Below, in pieces: positions 41,196 through 53,299 of a stretch of DNA of 64,000 nt. The notes below the pieces were generated by a model that searched no databases, was not told the origin of the DNA, and was given only the letters and a program-made list of their open reading frames with translations. A program made the position numbers and the translations under genes. The stretch covers positions 62,001-126,000 of the forward strand of contig NW_020312258.1 of assembly GCF_002999335.1 (NCBI RefSeq). Reading direction: 5' to 3'. Source of the DNA: Cyclospora cayetanensis. Taxonomy: Eukaryota > Apicomplexa > Conoidasida > Eucoccidiorida > Eimeriidae. Every line of letters begins with the position of its first letter. The first letter of the stretch is position 1.

Positions 41196-42274
41196 GCCGT
41201 ATCTTCAAGATGTCTAGGTTTTAGTCGTTAAGCCATGAACACAGGGGCATGAGCAATAAGCTTGTGCCCCTTTAAAGCCGGCCAACTCTGCTAGGAGATA
41301 TCCCATGAGCACAAACCCTTGTACCTTCACGTACAATTTACGTCTCTAAGACTAGACATTAGAGCACGGCCACCCATCCTCATACGTCCAAGACCTGTGT
41401 GCTCTTAGCGAAGGTCTCCCTGCCTTTCACAAGGAACCACTGGATATCCTTTTACGGTCCTGTTTTATTGAGTACGCTCTTGATACCCCTGACACCTAAC
41501 CCCGCACCACAACCAATAAAAATGGCCTGATACAATACCTCGCGGACCCTTTGGTGGCCACTTAATCGGCATTTATAGGCTCTGTCTTAGCGGAAGTTGT
41601 ACACGTGCTCCAAGACACGGCGCCCTACATGATAGCCGAACTGGTGCTCTGCAGGGCCCAGAATAAGTGTTACAAGTAATACAATCGGCGTTAAGACTTA
41701 TCAAACCCCTCTAACTGACAGTGCAATTTAAAACGCCCAGGGAGAGCAAGCTAAGCGTTTTACAGGGGCAGAAAGCGAAGTTGCACGGGGACCTACGCGA
41801 TGCTGCGGAGGCCACCTGGTAAGTACGTACTCCTTGCATGAGGCAGATCTGAACACATACAGGGAGCAGCTGCGCTCGCTTAGCAAACCGTTACAGGTGC
41901 CTAAAGGCAAAAGCATTCAATGCAGCAGTTCGTTTGGTCTCGGTCGCTACAACGAGTCATGTCCATGCACCCGTTGGCGGTTCAAAAGTGTTGGGCTCTT
42001 GACAAGCTGCGGCTTCAGCAGTGTCCAGCCAAAAAGACGGCTCAAACATTTGCTTTGCAGACAGAACCTGATGCGCAATGTAGGGAAGAGAGGAGGAGGC
42101 CCCTTGTGAAGCCTCGAGGCTACCGTCTCTTCGTCGACGGCCTTATTTCACTGCCCCACAGCATGGGGCCTCGCCTTGCAGCACTCTAGGAAACATCACT
42201 CGCGAATCCGTGGGAATAGTTTTTCTTCCATTTACCCACGTTTGCGTTTTGCTTTTGGTTTCACTTCTTTCAAA
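41196..42274. other. no firm gene; La upstream region
   Basis: Mostly noncoding. A plus frame at about 41950-42189 (MSMHPLAVQKCWALDKLRLQ) has coding-like composition but no recognised motif and may be a small gene or part of the La leader. Confidence 0.3.
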
Positions 42275-44668
42275 ATGGCTGCTGAAGAAGGCAGCAGTGC
42301 TCCTGCAGCAGCAGCTGTCACTGCTTCAACGGTCCACGAGCAGCAAGGAACCCATGCGGATGATGAGGCTGGAAAGAGGACGCTCCCTAAACAGGAAGGC
42401 GATGGAGAAGGCGCGGGGAGTGCCGAGAAGACGGAGAAGGGCCGCCCCAACAAGCGTCAGCGCACAGGCCCAGGCGCCTCTACTCTTGAGGCACCGAAGG
42501 CAAGAGGAGAAATGAGCAAAGAGGAACTGGAGGCCGCTTTAAAGCGACAAGTGGAGTACTATCTGTCTGACCAGAACCTTTCAACCGATGCCTTTTTCCA
42601 TGGGAAGATCCAGGAAGCTGAGAAAGAAGGCAAAGGAGTCAGTCGAGAGGCCATGTTTCGAGCTTCGTCTTGCCCTGTGTTGTGTGAATGTAGGCACAGC
42701 TGTCGGCCCCAAACTGATTCCCCATGTCCCTCTCCGTATTCGTCGTGTCCTGTTCATTAGGTGGCTCTGAACATAAGCTTTGTGCTTAGCAGTCCTCGCA
42801 TCCAGGCCTTGAAGGCAACAGCGACCGAGGTGTTGGAGGCCTTAAAAGGCAGCACAGAAGTCACCGTAAGCACTGATGAAGCGGGAAACGCATGGATTGT
42901 TCGCAAGGGACCCCTTCCCATTCTTCGTAGGAAGGAGAAGAAGGCCGAGAAGAGAAGGGATGACAATACTCTTGGTAGAGATCCACATGCTGTTGGGTGA
43001 GTTAAGCTTTGCAGTTGTTCATACGGCTCACAGATCTGACGCACACGCAAAGTCTGCGTTCGCTAGGGCTCACTCCAGCCGTTGGACATCTTTTTACCGT
43101 GCTTCACCAGGTGCCTCGCGCGGCTCAGCAACTTACCAGCTGAAGCACCCAAGTGGCAGTCAATTAAGGATGCCATCAGAGAACATCTTCCAGAGAAGGT
43201 ACGACCCTTTGTAACGCGTTTGGCTAATGGTGCAAAGGCGTGGGGTGCGTGCGGGTGTCGAATTATGGAATTGGGCCTTCTTGTATGTACAGAGGCTTTT
43301 TTCGTCGTCTGAACTGATGGCGTGTGTTTCAGGTACAGATCCGTTACGTGTCTCGCGTTGACAACAAACGGCAGTGCGCCGTTTGGCTTGGTAGCTTTAA
43401 GGGAGACCGCGAGCTTCTTAAGGAGCCATTGAAGCTGCAAGTGGAGGGAAGCGAGGCTTTGCTTTCCCTCATGAGCCCAAGCAGTGTTCGAGCCTGCTGC
43501 AATTCTGATGTAAGGTGCTTCATTATTCGACTCCCCACGTACTTATTTACTGCCTCTGTTCTCCTTGTGCGCTTTCCTTCTAACCTCGCCATTCGGTTGT
43601 TATTTCTTAGTCAGGACTCGAGGCTTAGGGCAGCAGAATCGTTTTGGAATATGACCCCCTGAATATCACCTCTACTAGAGATTGAGATACGATGCGAGTG
43701 TGGCTTAGTGTGTGAGGGTTTCGCTATTATTTTCCTTCTCCGTATGAGCGGTTGTTTGTCGTGCTTGCCTTTAGCTGCCACCGCGTGTGCGCATGAGTCG
43801 GGAGAAGGAACTGCAGCAGTTTCGTCGTCAGCTGGCAGGGCTGCCTCTTCTAGTGGCGGGTACGCCGTTTAATAGCGTAGATCATCTACATAAATGCATG
43901 AACGACTTGCTAGACAAGACTGAGGCGGGGAAGACCCTCAAGCCGGACTCAGTTGCCGAAAAGGCTGTGTTGGCGTTGCTCGAGTACCACCCAAACGCGT
44001 ACGTGAAGAAGGGGGGAGCCGATAAAACCCCGTGCGGTGTCAAAGTTGACTTTCATGAAAAAACCAATAAGGCCGGAGAGAAGGTCAAGTGCTTCTTCGT
44101 GCTGCGGAAGAACAACAAAACACAGGAAGAAGATTCCGAGGTATGCAGAGACGGTGCATGAACGGTTATGGCTGTTTGGCTCCCAGATGGTGGAGTGGAT
44201 TACATGGAACCACTGAGAAGTGTGAAGTATTGGAAGGGCAGTACGTAGCTTTTTTATTAGTCATGTGGCTCTAGCTTTTTGTGTGTTCTTGTCCGAATGC
44301 CTACTTATTGAGCTTATGGCAGCGCTATCGCTATCTGCGCACACATGTTTCAGGACTTTTCGCTGTCCAAGTGCATGGCTGAGGTGTCGCGGAACCCACC
44401 CGTAAAGCCCGAGGCCTATGAGGCCTTTATGCAGCAGCGGTACGACGCTGCTGCTGCCGCATATGAAGCAGCACAGCAGCAGCTGCAGAAGAGGCGGGCC
44501 GCTGCAGCAGAAGCAGCGGCAGCCACGGAAGGGGCCGCGGAGAAGGAAAAGGAAGACAATGTGAAGAGTCAGGATCTGGAAGCGAACGATATCACTACTA
44601 AGGAACATAATAATGAAGAGGCGCCTGCAGCCAGCACTACCAGCACGCTAGGACGGGCAGAACCGTAG
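42275..44668 (+). CDS. La-motif RNA-binding protein with C-terminal DCL/DUF3223-like domain
   Basis: La proteins bind the 3' oligo-U of nascent RNA polymerase III transcripts in the nucleus. Six exons are 42275-42637, 42761-42996, 43111-43198, 43333-43509, 43775-44140 and 44354-44668. All phases agree and give 514 residues. After an acidic/Ala-rich leader (residues 1-85) the La motif is clear: ALKRQVEYYLSDQNLSTDAF, then SPRIQALKATATEVLEALKG. An RRM-like region follows (LPAEAPKWQSIKDAIREHL, VQIRYVSRVDNKRQCAVWLG). Exons 5-6 encode VLALLEYHPNAYVKKGG, GVKVDFHEKT, KCFFVLRKNNKT and DFSLSKC. This is the pattern of the DCL (DUF3223) domain known from plant plastid rRNA-maturation and Pol V proteins. 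The tail is Ala/Glu-rich. The La identity is strong. The DCL call rests on matching the family pattern from memory. Confidence 0.88.
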
Positions 44669-45290
44669 TGTTGCACCTGTTGCATAGCCTAGACCCCACA
44701 GCACAGTGCTTGTCCGCACTAGTACCACCAGCAGTGGCCGCTGCAGCTGGCTCTGTAAGCCTGTGGACTGGCTGAGGGGTACTCAAGTCGCGCGGGCATT
44801 GGAGGGTGTTGTCTGCGCTTTGGTGCTCCGCGAATGCTGTTCTTTGCATCCGATAAGATGGACCGTTTCTTTTGTCCTCTAGTCGTTGTTTGCCTCTTCG
44901 TCCGGTGCCCCGTCGGGTACTTCTCGCATGCGAAAAAATCTGTAGTGACTTTGTGCTATATGCATTTTCAACCCGAACCAGTAGACTCACTGCTGCTACT
45001 GTCGTGAATGGCTATCGGGCTGCAAAGTGGCAGGCCCAGCAGCGTGGGGCCCCGCGGCGTCCGGGTATGGGCCCTTGCCGGAGAGCCATTTCATCAGAAG
45101 CATGAAATGCTGCGCCTGCAGTTGCGACAACACAAGACAGACAGAACGCACACTGCATTCGCCGCTTCCATGAGTTGCGATGTACTTACGAAGGCCTGTA
45201 GAGGAGTAAGCAGAAGCAGTCTGCATAGAGGCTGGCCTTGCCCGTTCCTGAATGAGCTTCTGCCGTGCTTTCAGGGGTCGAATCTAAAAG
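44669..45290. other. no gene recognised; convergent intergenic region
   Basis: The interval lies between the stop of the plus-strand La gene and the stop of the minus-strand gene at 45291. Short frames only. Confidence 0.4.
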
Positions 45291-46149
45291 TCACTGCCTT
45301 ATAGACCCCACCAAAAACGAGCTGAAACCTTTTATCTGCAGCAGGCAGAGGCTAGGTCAGACTTACATCGTGAATACCGCATTGATATTTGAAGAAGATC
45401 CAGCCGCCCCCAAGGACGGAGCCAATGAAGCATGCCGGCAACAGAAAGAGGGTTGCGAGTTCTCTAGCGGTGAACAGATCTGCCGCGGAACGGAGCGTCT
45501 GGCGCTGTTCTCCAGCTCTGGGGTTCTCCCAGTCCTCTTCGTCTTCATCGTCGAGCTCCCAGGATTTTCTTTTTCTGTGTCTGGCCAGTTCGGCGGCAAG
45601 GATGGAGGAGGCTTGAAGCTGCGGTTCTCCTGTGGCCGCAGGAGAAGATGTCGCCGCTGTCTGCTGTGCAGTGTTGCCTTTTAGAGGGGCCCTGTGGCCG
45701 GCTGCGCCTCCGGCAGGAAGCGTTTTTACACCAGTTGCCCGGGCGGTCGTTGGTACGGCAGCCCCCAATTTGCGCATGCGAGTTCTAAATGAGGCTGTTG
45801 CTACGGCGGCTCCCAGGACACCCCCGCCCACAAAGAGGCATGGGAGAGTCACGGGTCCTAAAGTATCGGTTATCATGGAGATAGCCTTCCTTAGCTTCCC
45901 CTCTACACCAAGGAGCATGCCTGGGAGCAAGGCAAGGGCTGCTGGATCACTTTCGCCCTGATTGGCATTTGAACTAGGGGAGATCGAGGAAGCTGGTTCA
46001 CATAAATGAGACAAAGGATGAGATGGGGGAGAGGGCGCGTTTGCGGACGGAGGGTGAAGCTGACGAGAGGAGGGGTACATGGTTATTGAAGCGTCATTTC
46101 CCCTGGGTGCAGAGGGAGGTTCTGGATTTGCTGTGTGCACGGTACTCAT
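45291..46149 (-). CDS. conserved-looking protein with two membrane segments, family unknown
   Basis: Two exons, 46149-45367 and 45335-45291, join in phase 0 through an ideal GTAAGT donor and a CTGCTGCAG acceptor. They give 275 residues ending GFSSFLVGSIRQ. The first in-frame ATG is at 46149. Residues 1-75 are Pro/Ser-rich. A first hydrophobic stretch (VTLPCLFVGGGVLGAAVAT) follows an amphipathic segment. A basic/Ala-rich linker and an acidic cluster (WELDDEDEEDWENP) come next. A second hydrophobic segment (ELATLFLLPACFIGSVLGGG) is followed by WIFFKYQCGIHD. The conserved-looking C-terminal block FTARELATLF to the end suggests a real family, but I cannot name it. Confidence 0.65.
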
Positions 46150-47510
46150 TTCCGGGGCGAAGCTGGAAACTATGATAACGGAGAGGGGCACTTGGGGGCC
46201 CTGCCATGACAAGGAGGCTACAGGTCTATCCGTCCGTTCCAGTGCGTCTTCTTGGGTGTTAAGATGATAGACCTTGACTAATTATTACCAATCTGAAGCC
46301 TTCCTGGGTGTGGCGACGCTCCAGAATCTCTAATTTGAAGCTTAATTGCTTGTAGCACCATGCATCGCCTGGGGCTGAAGCGCGCATGCAAGAACGGTTG
46401 CTCGATTGTGCGTAGCCCCTGGTTAACAATTATTTTTCTTTAAGAATCAACATTATCATTATAGCTCTTTCTTGGTAGAATTCTCACGAATATAGATGTG
46501 TTTTCACCCAGGACCCCCTCATGTTCTCAGATCTCCCGTGCTCTCCGCAAGAAGACGCTAACAACCAGCGCATAAATTTTAATGACAGGGTTGACCATTA
46601 GACTATAAATTCATGATTGTTCGCCGTTGGAAGCATGTATTCCGACTGTAACAGAAATGGATCTTGCGAGTAATTTACCTGCGTGCAATTCAGGCAACAC
46701 TCGAAGGTGCACTGCACAACATTTCTTGAAGTACCGCTATCACTTGGTACAGAGACGAATATCCGGTCAGAGTGTTTCTAAAGAGGGAAATGCATGCCTA
46801 GCGATAAGGGCAGCCTGCAGAAGGGCTCACAAACGCATTTAAACAAGCTAAGAACTTGTAACATTGTGGCACTGCTCTCCCTATGTAGGTTGTTGAACGA
46901 TTTTTGTGCTGTGTGAAGAGAGCAGATACATTCTATATGAGGCAGTAACTTCTGCATACGAGTCTTTTTGTTGACTGGAGGTGTAGAGAGGGTTGTAGAT
47001 GGTATGCCCCACGGTTCCTATTTTATGTGATATCCCGCGCAGCTCCCGAAATTCAGTCACGTTTTACAGTCAAACAGTGCGAAATTCCGGGTTGGCAGTA
47101 GGCTTGAATTCTTTACGGTCTAGAATCGCTCCGCATCGAGCTTTTGACCAATGTTCGTTTTGGCTATGAGGGCCCACACAAATCACACAGGAACTTCAAG
47201 TGGCTTTTCTTGGGGCCATGCTTTGATGATTCTTGTTGATGGTGCTCAATGTTTCTCTTTCCTTTCCATCCGCTGTGCGCTGGGCATTCACCGACTATGG
47301 CACCGCTCCAATGGCCATAACCCCAACTGTAACTTATCTTTAAAGGCCTTTGAAGATAGCCACTTCACTTTGGAGTCAATGAAAACTCTAGAAAGTTTTA
47401 AAGTGTTCTGCGAAAGAACATTTACTTACTCGTCGGCGTCGCTCAGCGTAACGCTGTAATGAAGGATTGACAGTAAGGGTGCGCCTTGCTACACTCTTTT
47501 ACCACTCCGA
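46150..47510. other. no gene recognised
   Basis: AT-rich with only short frames. A TGGGCATTCACCGAC block near 47280 resembles the start of the LTR-like repeats, so the right part may be an extended or rearranged copy of that repeat. Confidence 0.3.
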
Positions 47511-47690
47511 GCATATTCACAATACTGTTTCTTCGTGGTTCGATCCAACTGTACTCTGCCAAAATAGATTAATAAACGAACAGACCAATTTTAAAATTCT
47601 TTACTTATTTCTAGTTATACATATCCATCTTAGTAGAAAGTGTTCCAGTGTAGCCTAGCTCGCCTCACTAATGCCCTGCTATAGCTGAAG
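47511..47690 (-). repeat. LTR-like repeat, apparently solo
   Basis: The blocks ATACTGTTTCTTCGTGG, ACCAATTTTAAAATTCTTTA, TTAGTAGAAAGTGTTCCAGT and GTAGCCTAGCTCGCC match the repeat at 37850-38085 in order. They also match the right end of copy A. No pol remnant was seen beside it. Confidence 0.5.
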
Positions 47691-48820
47691 AGATAGCTCT
47701 AAAGTGCTGCTTCCCAAAGGATCGTTCTCCTTTTCTTTGACTTAGCCACCCAGGGCTGTTGCCTTAATTAAAGACGGAGCGGCAGAAGTGGAAAAAGTTG
47801 CGCCCTCCAAGCATCCTGAGCGCTCGCACCCAGCTGCACATAGCAGCGTAGTGGACAGGATTAAGATTACGCTGCAGCAAGCATAGTGCATGGATGGCTA
47901 TTCTCATACAGTGAAAAGTGATTTAGTGTGCTTCAGCAAAAGGCCAATTTTGTACCATATACAGTGGCTATATCTGATTCAGCGATGGATTGACTGTCGT
48001 TACGCTATCCTCTGTTTCAAATACGATATAAGAAACATTCAGATCAGACGGATAATAACGAACTACAGATTGTTGAAATACAAACGGCAGCAATCGCTGA
48101 GGTGCAGCTTCGTGAACTACAGCATCTTAACAACGAGCTAAAGATAGGCGCAGCGGCCGCCGAATTTTACTTGCGAAATTCCAAGCAAAGGTTGTTTGCC
48201 AGCAATTCTGTAAGATAGTTTTGTAGGTTATATCTGAGCCATAGAACCACTACCAAACATAGGGCCACCACTGACCTATGTCTACACTGCAAATGAAGTG
48301 CTTCTAAACGTAAATGCAAAATCCCAATAAGCAAACACCTTGACCAATGATCTCATACTCTTGCATATTGAAAATAAACGTGAAACGATTTTACTTTATT
48401 TGAAACATACCGCTGTAGTTTATTTGTGGTGGACACACTAGAGTTCAAAGTGGCTATCGCATCAATTTTTGGTTCTCTACGTTCTCTGCCAATCTCCACT
48501 TTGACAAGTCTGGTAGCTCTGCCAGAGCTGTTTAACACGCATTACCGGAAAGAGCATCAGTATCCCAGTATCAAAGATAATGGTCGCATTTGCATATATA
48601 AATATGGCGGTGGCTCTTGCATTAGAGAGAGGCTTCACAAAAGGCTGCAATGCAGTGCTAGCCGATTATATTTCCTCGTGATGAAAAGCTAGCCTTGAGA
48701 GTGCCCGCCTGTCGTTCGTTCCTTCTTACCTTTCTTCTTGAGGATTTTTTTTGTTGTTTTAATGCATTCTCAAGGTCCAGGTGCACGAAGCTAGAATTAC
48801 GTTTTCTACATGTTTGCAAA
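47691..48820. other. no gene recognised
   Basis: AT-rich, with no frame above about 90 codons and no motif. It probably includes the promoter of the small gene starting at 48821. Confidence 0.3.
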
Positions 48821-49671
48821 ATGAGTAGTCTTCTGGTTGTGTTGCCTAGAAGAGCCAGAAGCGAGGCTATAGACGTGAACAAGCCAGCAACAATGATGTG
48901 TGTAGCAGCCGAATCACTTCCCGTGTTACCCCATCAGAAGGGGTCCTCCCGTTCTTCTCGCCATTGCCGCCGCTGCTGCTAACGATATTGGTGGTCTTGG
49001 ATTGCATGGCTTTGTTTTGAAGTATTCAGGCACTGCGAGGGACCACAGCTTCAGCTCGCTGGAAAACCTCTGAATGCTTGAGGCCTCCGCTATGCACACC
49101 TGCGATGAAGTGTGAACGAGCTGCTCTTACGTTTGTTGCAGTGGACAACTCAGAGGTAAATGAAAACAGGACGGACTCTTTGGCTAGTGCCGAAGATGAA
49201 GCGGAAAATTAAACACCTGACTACTGAAATAGGTTTGTTGAAACCAATTGCATTTGCTTTCTTCATGCTTGCAACCCCCTTTGACAAAGTATATGTAGCT
49301 GATATTGGATTATGTACTTTTGAAGCTGCGTGCTGCCACATTGTTCGGATTCTGTACTCCTCTCCGCTGCTCTCTTTGAGCTGCGGGAACGATTGCCGGA
49401 GATAATTATGCACAAACATCTCTCCTTTCAGGTGCAGCAGTATAAAAAGTGCACTCCAGCCTACTCTCTGATGACCGAAGAGCAGAAACATGTACACAAG
49501 AGAGGCCTCGGTACTCTTCTCGTGCACGACAAAACACCCTGGGTGCAGCAGCACAGAAAGGTCTCTTTGCAGGATCTGGAGGTCCGAGCAGAGAGTCTCT
49601 GGGTTCGCCATAACCGCGAGGAGACATTACCAACAGAAGGCAAAGGGTGGCAGCAATTGGTAACGCAGTGA
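48821..49671 (+). CDS. small hypothetical protein, split gene with possible microexon
   Basis: The family is not recognised. The last exon starts after CTCCTTTCAG at about 49433 and is convincingly coding: VQQYKKCTPAYSLMTEEQ, HVHKRGLGTLLVHDKTPW, KVSLQDLEVRAESLW, ending GWQQLVTQ. Upstream, an acceptor TTTGTTGCAG at 49141 and a donor GTAAATG delimit a 14-nt microexon (49142-49155) that would encode DNSE in the frame of the last exon. A first exon from ATG 48821 (MSSLLVVLPRRARSEAI, Arg-rich without acids at first, possibly organellar targeting) needs a phase-1 donor. The exact one is unclear. The product would be roughly 120-140 residues. Confidence 0.45.
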
Positions 49672-51640
49672 CGGGTGCTGCGGGAGAGGTTGGGGGCTGA
49701 CGAGCAGCAGAAGCTCAGCTGAGAAATACATCCATGGAACTCAACAATCTCACTGCATGCTCTTGCATTTACTCTCGAGCTTAGTGCATAAACGCCTGCA
49801 TTATACCCCATGGTAAAAGCCTCAAGACGAGGCTGCATACTTGAAATTCTCGGCCACAGCTGTTGGCTCAAAAATATCGAACTGTATGCGTCCAGGAAAC
49901 GCAGAAGCACTCCGCATTCCTCAACTTTGCTGCACAGGATGCGTTCCACTCGCATACTCTTTCTCCTGAGCAGAACATGCGAGGATCTAAAGATCGTCAC
50001 GGAAGCCCCTTTGTGAGCAGGCAAAATAAAACCCCTAAGGGCAACCCTACCACGTTAAAGGAGGCGTCAGGAGAGGAAGAGAGGCAGCAAACAAGGAAGG
50101 AGAACTCCAAAGGCAACGGTAAGAGCGACAGCAATAGAGACACAAAGAGGAAGCCACCTCCTCTGCAGGAAAGAGTAGAGGAAGAGTATACACTCAAGGG
50201 CCAAGGCTACGCGGAGTAAGGGTACGACAACGCAGACTAAATAGCATCATGAGAAGCGGGATAGGGTAGATGAAACAAGGTGCACGGTCAGCCAACGAGC
50301 TAGCAAAAGGGAGTAGTCAATATATAGCGTCTAATAAGATGACGCTGTATGGTATGCACATATAAGTCCGATGCTCAAAGCATGACGGGTTAGCGAAAGC
50401 CAAGGGGAAGGTCAGCTCGGCAGCACAGGGAATAGTGCGAGTCCTGCATTTTGCCTTGACAGAAGTATCGCAAATGTCTCTCTTGCTGACAGCCGTTTCT
50501 CTCTGCTTCCCTCCTCATCTCCCACGTAAGACTGGGAAGGCCCAAGCTAGTTTCCTCTAATTTCTGGTGAAAGCATATTGTTTCTGTCTAGTACGCATGA
50601 ACGATAGTTGTCCTGAAGTAATGGGCCCAACTCCACTCCATTTTGCTTCCCGCCCAGGCTGACAGCTCTGCAACTGTCTCTCCCCCTCTGCTTGTGCTCG
50701 CCTAGTTTTGTCATCCCAGGGTTGCTGGACGCTACAAACAGCCCCCTTGTGGTGGACGCCCCAAATGCCCCCCTTGAGTCTACTCCATGAGAAGCTGAAT
50801 CTGCTGCCATATCGCGCTGCTTTTCACGCAGGACGAATGATGCAATTTCTTATATTGGCAGGCTAATGGGAAACAATTGGCTATATGAGTACCATCATAC
50901 AACAGACTTCTTTTCTTTGACAAAAGAGCCGCGCCATAGTAGCAGGGCCTGCACCAACGGCCAGATTCTAGTGGCACTCACCAGGGCTCGTGCTGGAGGA
51001 CCCTCCCTTGACCGCTCAGTAAGGGGAGCTTGCGCAGGCTTGTTTCAGTGTACCGTGTGTAAAGCCAAGGACGTATTGATATGAGCCCTCCTGGGTGGAG
51101 AAACATAACACAAGCACAAATCCAGGGGCCCTACATGTTATGATACCATTCTCCCATGAGACCAGCCGATCTCGTACACTGCAGCGCCTGGTTCTGCTGC
51201 AGCAGGTGACTTCAAGAAGTAAGCCACCTCGCTCATCTGCTGCACAAATTGCCTCGATTGCCTTATGGGTACAGTTTCGCGAGGCTTTTCGAGGCGTGTA
51301 GTGGCCATGCAGTGTAGAATATCGGGGCCGGATGGAGAGAGGCATGAGGTAGGGTATCGAGGGACACGATTGTGCCCTCTGGTTACAGCTACACGTTGTT
51401 TATGTGCAGGTATCTGGCGTAAAGAGGAAATCAGATTTACTTTATAGTGGAAAATAAGGGCCTCTGGGCTCATTGCATACAAGAAATTTCCTGATACCGT
51501 TAACAGACCAGTATTTTTTGCTACACGCTAAGACAGCCTGGCTGCTAGTGGGTGGGGTTTGATACTCGAAAGTAGCAGTAAGCTAATCCGCAAGGAGATC
51601 ACCATGAAGCAACCAAGGCGCCAAAGGATCAAGGCAGTGC
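49672..51640. other. no gene recognised
   Basis: Short frames on both strands without motifs. A Lys/Glu-rich plus frame ends near 50219 but has no support beyond being open. Confidence 0.35.
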
Positions 51641-53299
51641 TTAGCAGCCAATGGTTTCGGCTATTGTTTTCTGGTAAGAGGAAGGAGCAGCTGGCGGCGC
51701 AGTGTCTTCTCCGTCCTGAAGGCGAGCCACAGCCACAAAGAAAGGGCTGAGCAGCGACGGTTTGTTGTATTCGAGGGGCCCCTGGGGGCCCCCAGTAGCC
51801 GCGTCGCTCCACCGCCAGATCTCTCCTCCCGCCGCCCTAAGCAAAGCGTGGGGTGCGCAAGTATCCCATTCACTGCAGAGAGCAAAGCGAGGGTAAACCT
51901 CAGCATCTCCCCGGGCCAGCCGGACGAACTTTAGCGAAGAACTGCATTCATAGACAAACATCGCTCTACTGGCATGAAATCCTGCCGAGTGAAAAATCCC
52001 AGACATGAATATTCTCATGAGCCGCTTAATGGGGTTAATATAGGTCAACAACTACCAACACCGCCCCAATACTGGGGCCTTAAGGGGATGCATAAGACAG
52101 CCTTCCATGGGCCCGGTATCATATGAGGCAGGCTGCAAGGCACAGAACGCTTGATAGACAGGTAGAGCACGCGAAGGCAGAGGCAGCAAGATCGAAGTAG
52201 TGAGGCACCGGGTGCAACCTAGGAGAACGGTTTATGCATGAAGACAGCAAGCTCGATGGAGGGTTAGGAGAGCAAAGGGGGAAATCGAAAGCAGAAACGA
52301 CCGGTATCCGCAGAGAGAGGAGGGCTGAGGGAAAGGACCACGCAATGCGACCTGAATGCTAAAGCTTATAGCATAATTGCTTATATTGCATAAGTGCCAT
52401 TAATGCATACTGACCCGGCTCTGATGAGTTTGGGCTCATTGAGCCTCGCAGCGAATGCCCGAGTACCTGGTGAATTGTGAGAGGATGAAGCTGTGACTCT
52501 AAGGCCCTTGTCCGCCCACTTAAAAGTACTGCAGCGCATTGGAGTTAGCGTTTGGTTGCTGCCTTCCATCTCCCAGGCACCCCCAACAACAACTCCACCC
52601 AAGTAGATCCGGTCTTCTACTGGAACTGCTACAATCCCGAAAACAGGATCGCCATATCGGCAGAGACCCAGGTTGATAGTGAATTCGCCACTGCGTTTAA
52701 GGAATTCTTTTGTACCATCTAGGGGGTCCACTAGCCATACGAATTCAGCGGCCTGCCGATCCTCATGAGAGGCTAGAGCGCTTTCCTCAGAAACTAGCAG
52801 ACAGTCCGGGCACAGCCTGCGCAGTCCGTCTGTCAATATCTGAAAAGGGTCATTAGCACGAAGGGGGAGTGAAGAGAGAGGCAGATCAGACTAAGCAGCG
52901 CCTCATTACATCATTCCGTTATGTATTTCTGCAGTTTTGCTCTACCCCTCCACTCAAGGTCTGTACACACTGCAGTCGTCCTCACATAGTCCTGAGCCTG
53001 AATTGTATTCTGCATCCAAATAGGTTCCAAAGGGCACAATAGGATCTAGAGTACAGTAAAGATATCCTTACCGCATTTGCATCTAAATCCGCTTTTGTAA
53101 GGGGTTCGTGCCCTTCCTTGTGTTCTAGCTCCCACTCCTCCTCCGGTCGTGTGTAGACGTCGAGAATGGCAACTGCTGCTGAACGGCAGAGAGCCACAAG
53201 GTCTTGTATGTGCACTTTTCGGCCCTTGCCCACTTCCAGGGGGGGCAGATCAGCGCAGAGCAGAGGCCCTGAAGCCCCCGTAAGAGTAGCTGACGGCAT
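51641..53299 (-). CDS. cysQ: 3'(2'),5'-bisphosphate nucleotidase, CysQ/BPNT family
   Basis: The enzyme removes a phosphate from 3'-phosphoadenosine 5'-phosphate, the by-product of sulfation, and belongs to the Mg-dependent, Li-sensitive inositol monophosphatase superfamily. Three exons, 53299-53072, 52839-52415 and 51941-51641, join in consistent phases and give 317 residues. Visible motifs are LTKADLDANA (residues 67-76), the metal-binding VSEESA, WLVDPLDGTKEFLKRSGEFTI, GDPVFGIVAVPVEDRIYLGG, and in exon 3 SSLKFVRLARGDAEVYPRF, EWDTCAPHALLRAAGG and YNK. Splicing exon 2 to exon 3 rebuilds the conserved GSSLKF block, which confirms the junction. The length is close to animal BPNT1 (about 308). 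The start is the first ATG in frame. The C-terminus PSSYQKTIAETIGC runs a little past the usual end. I see no organellar leader, so a cytosolic location is inferred. Confidence 0.92.

Noticed and set aside
47530..47545. GGTTCGATCC, resembling the B box of a tRNA gene
   Set aside because: No A box, acceptor stem or anticodon arm could be formed with the surrounding sequence, and the block lies inside an LTR-like repeat.
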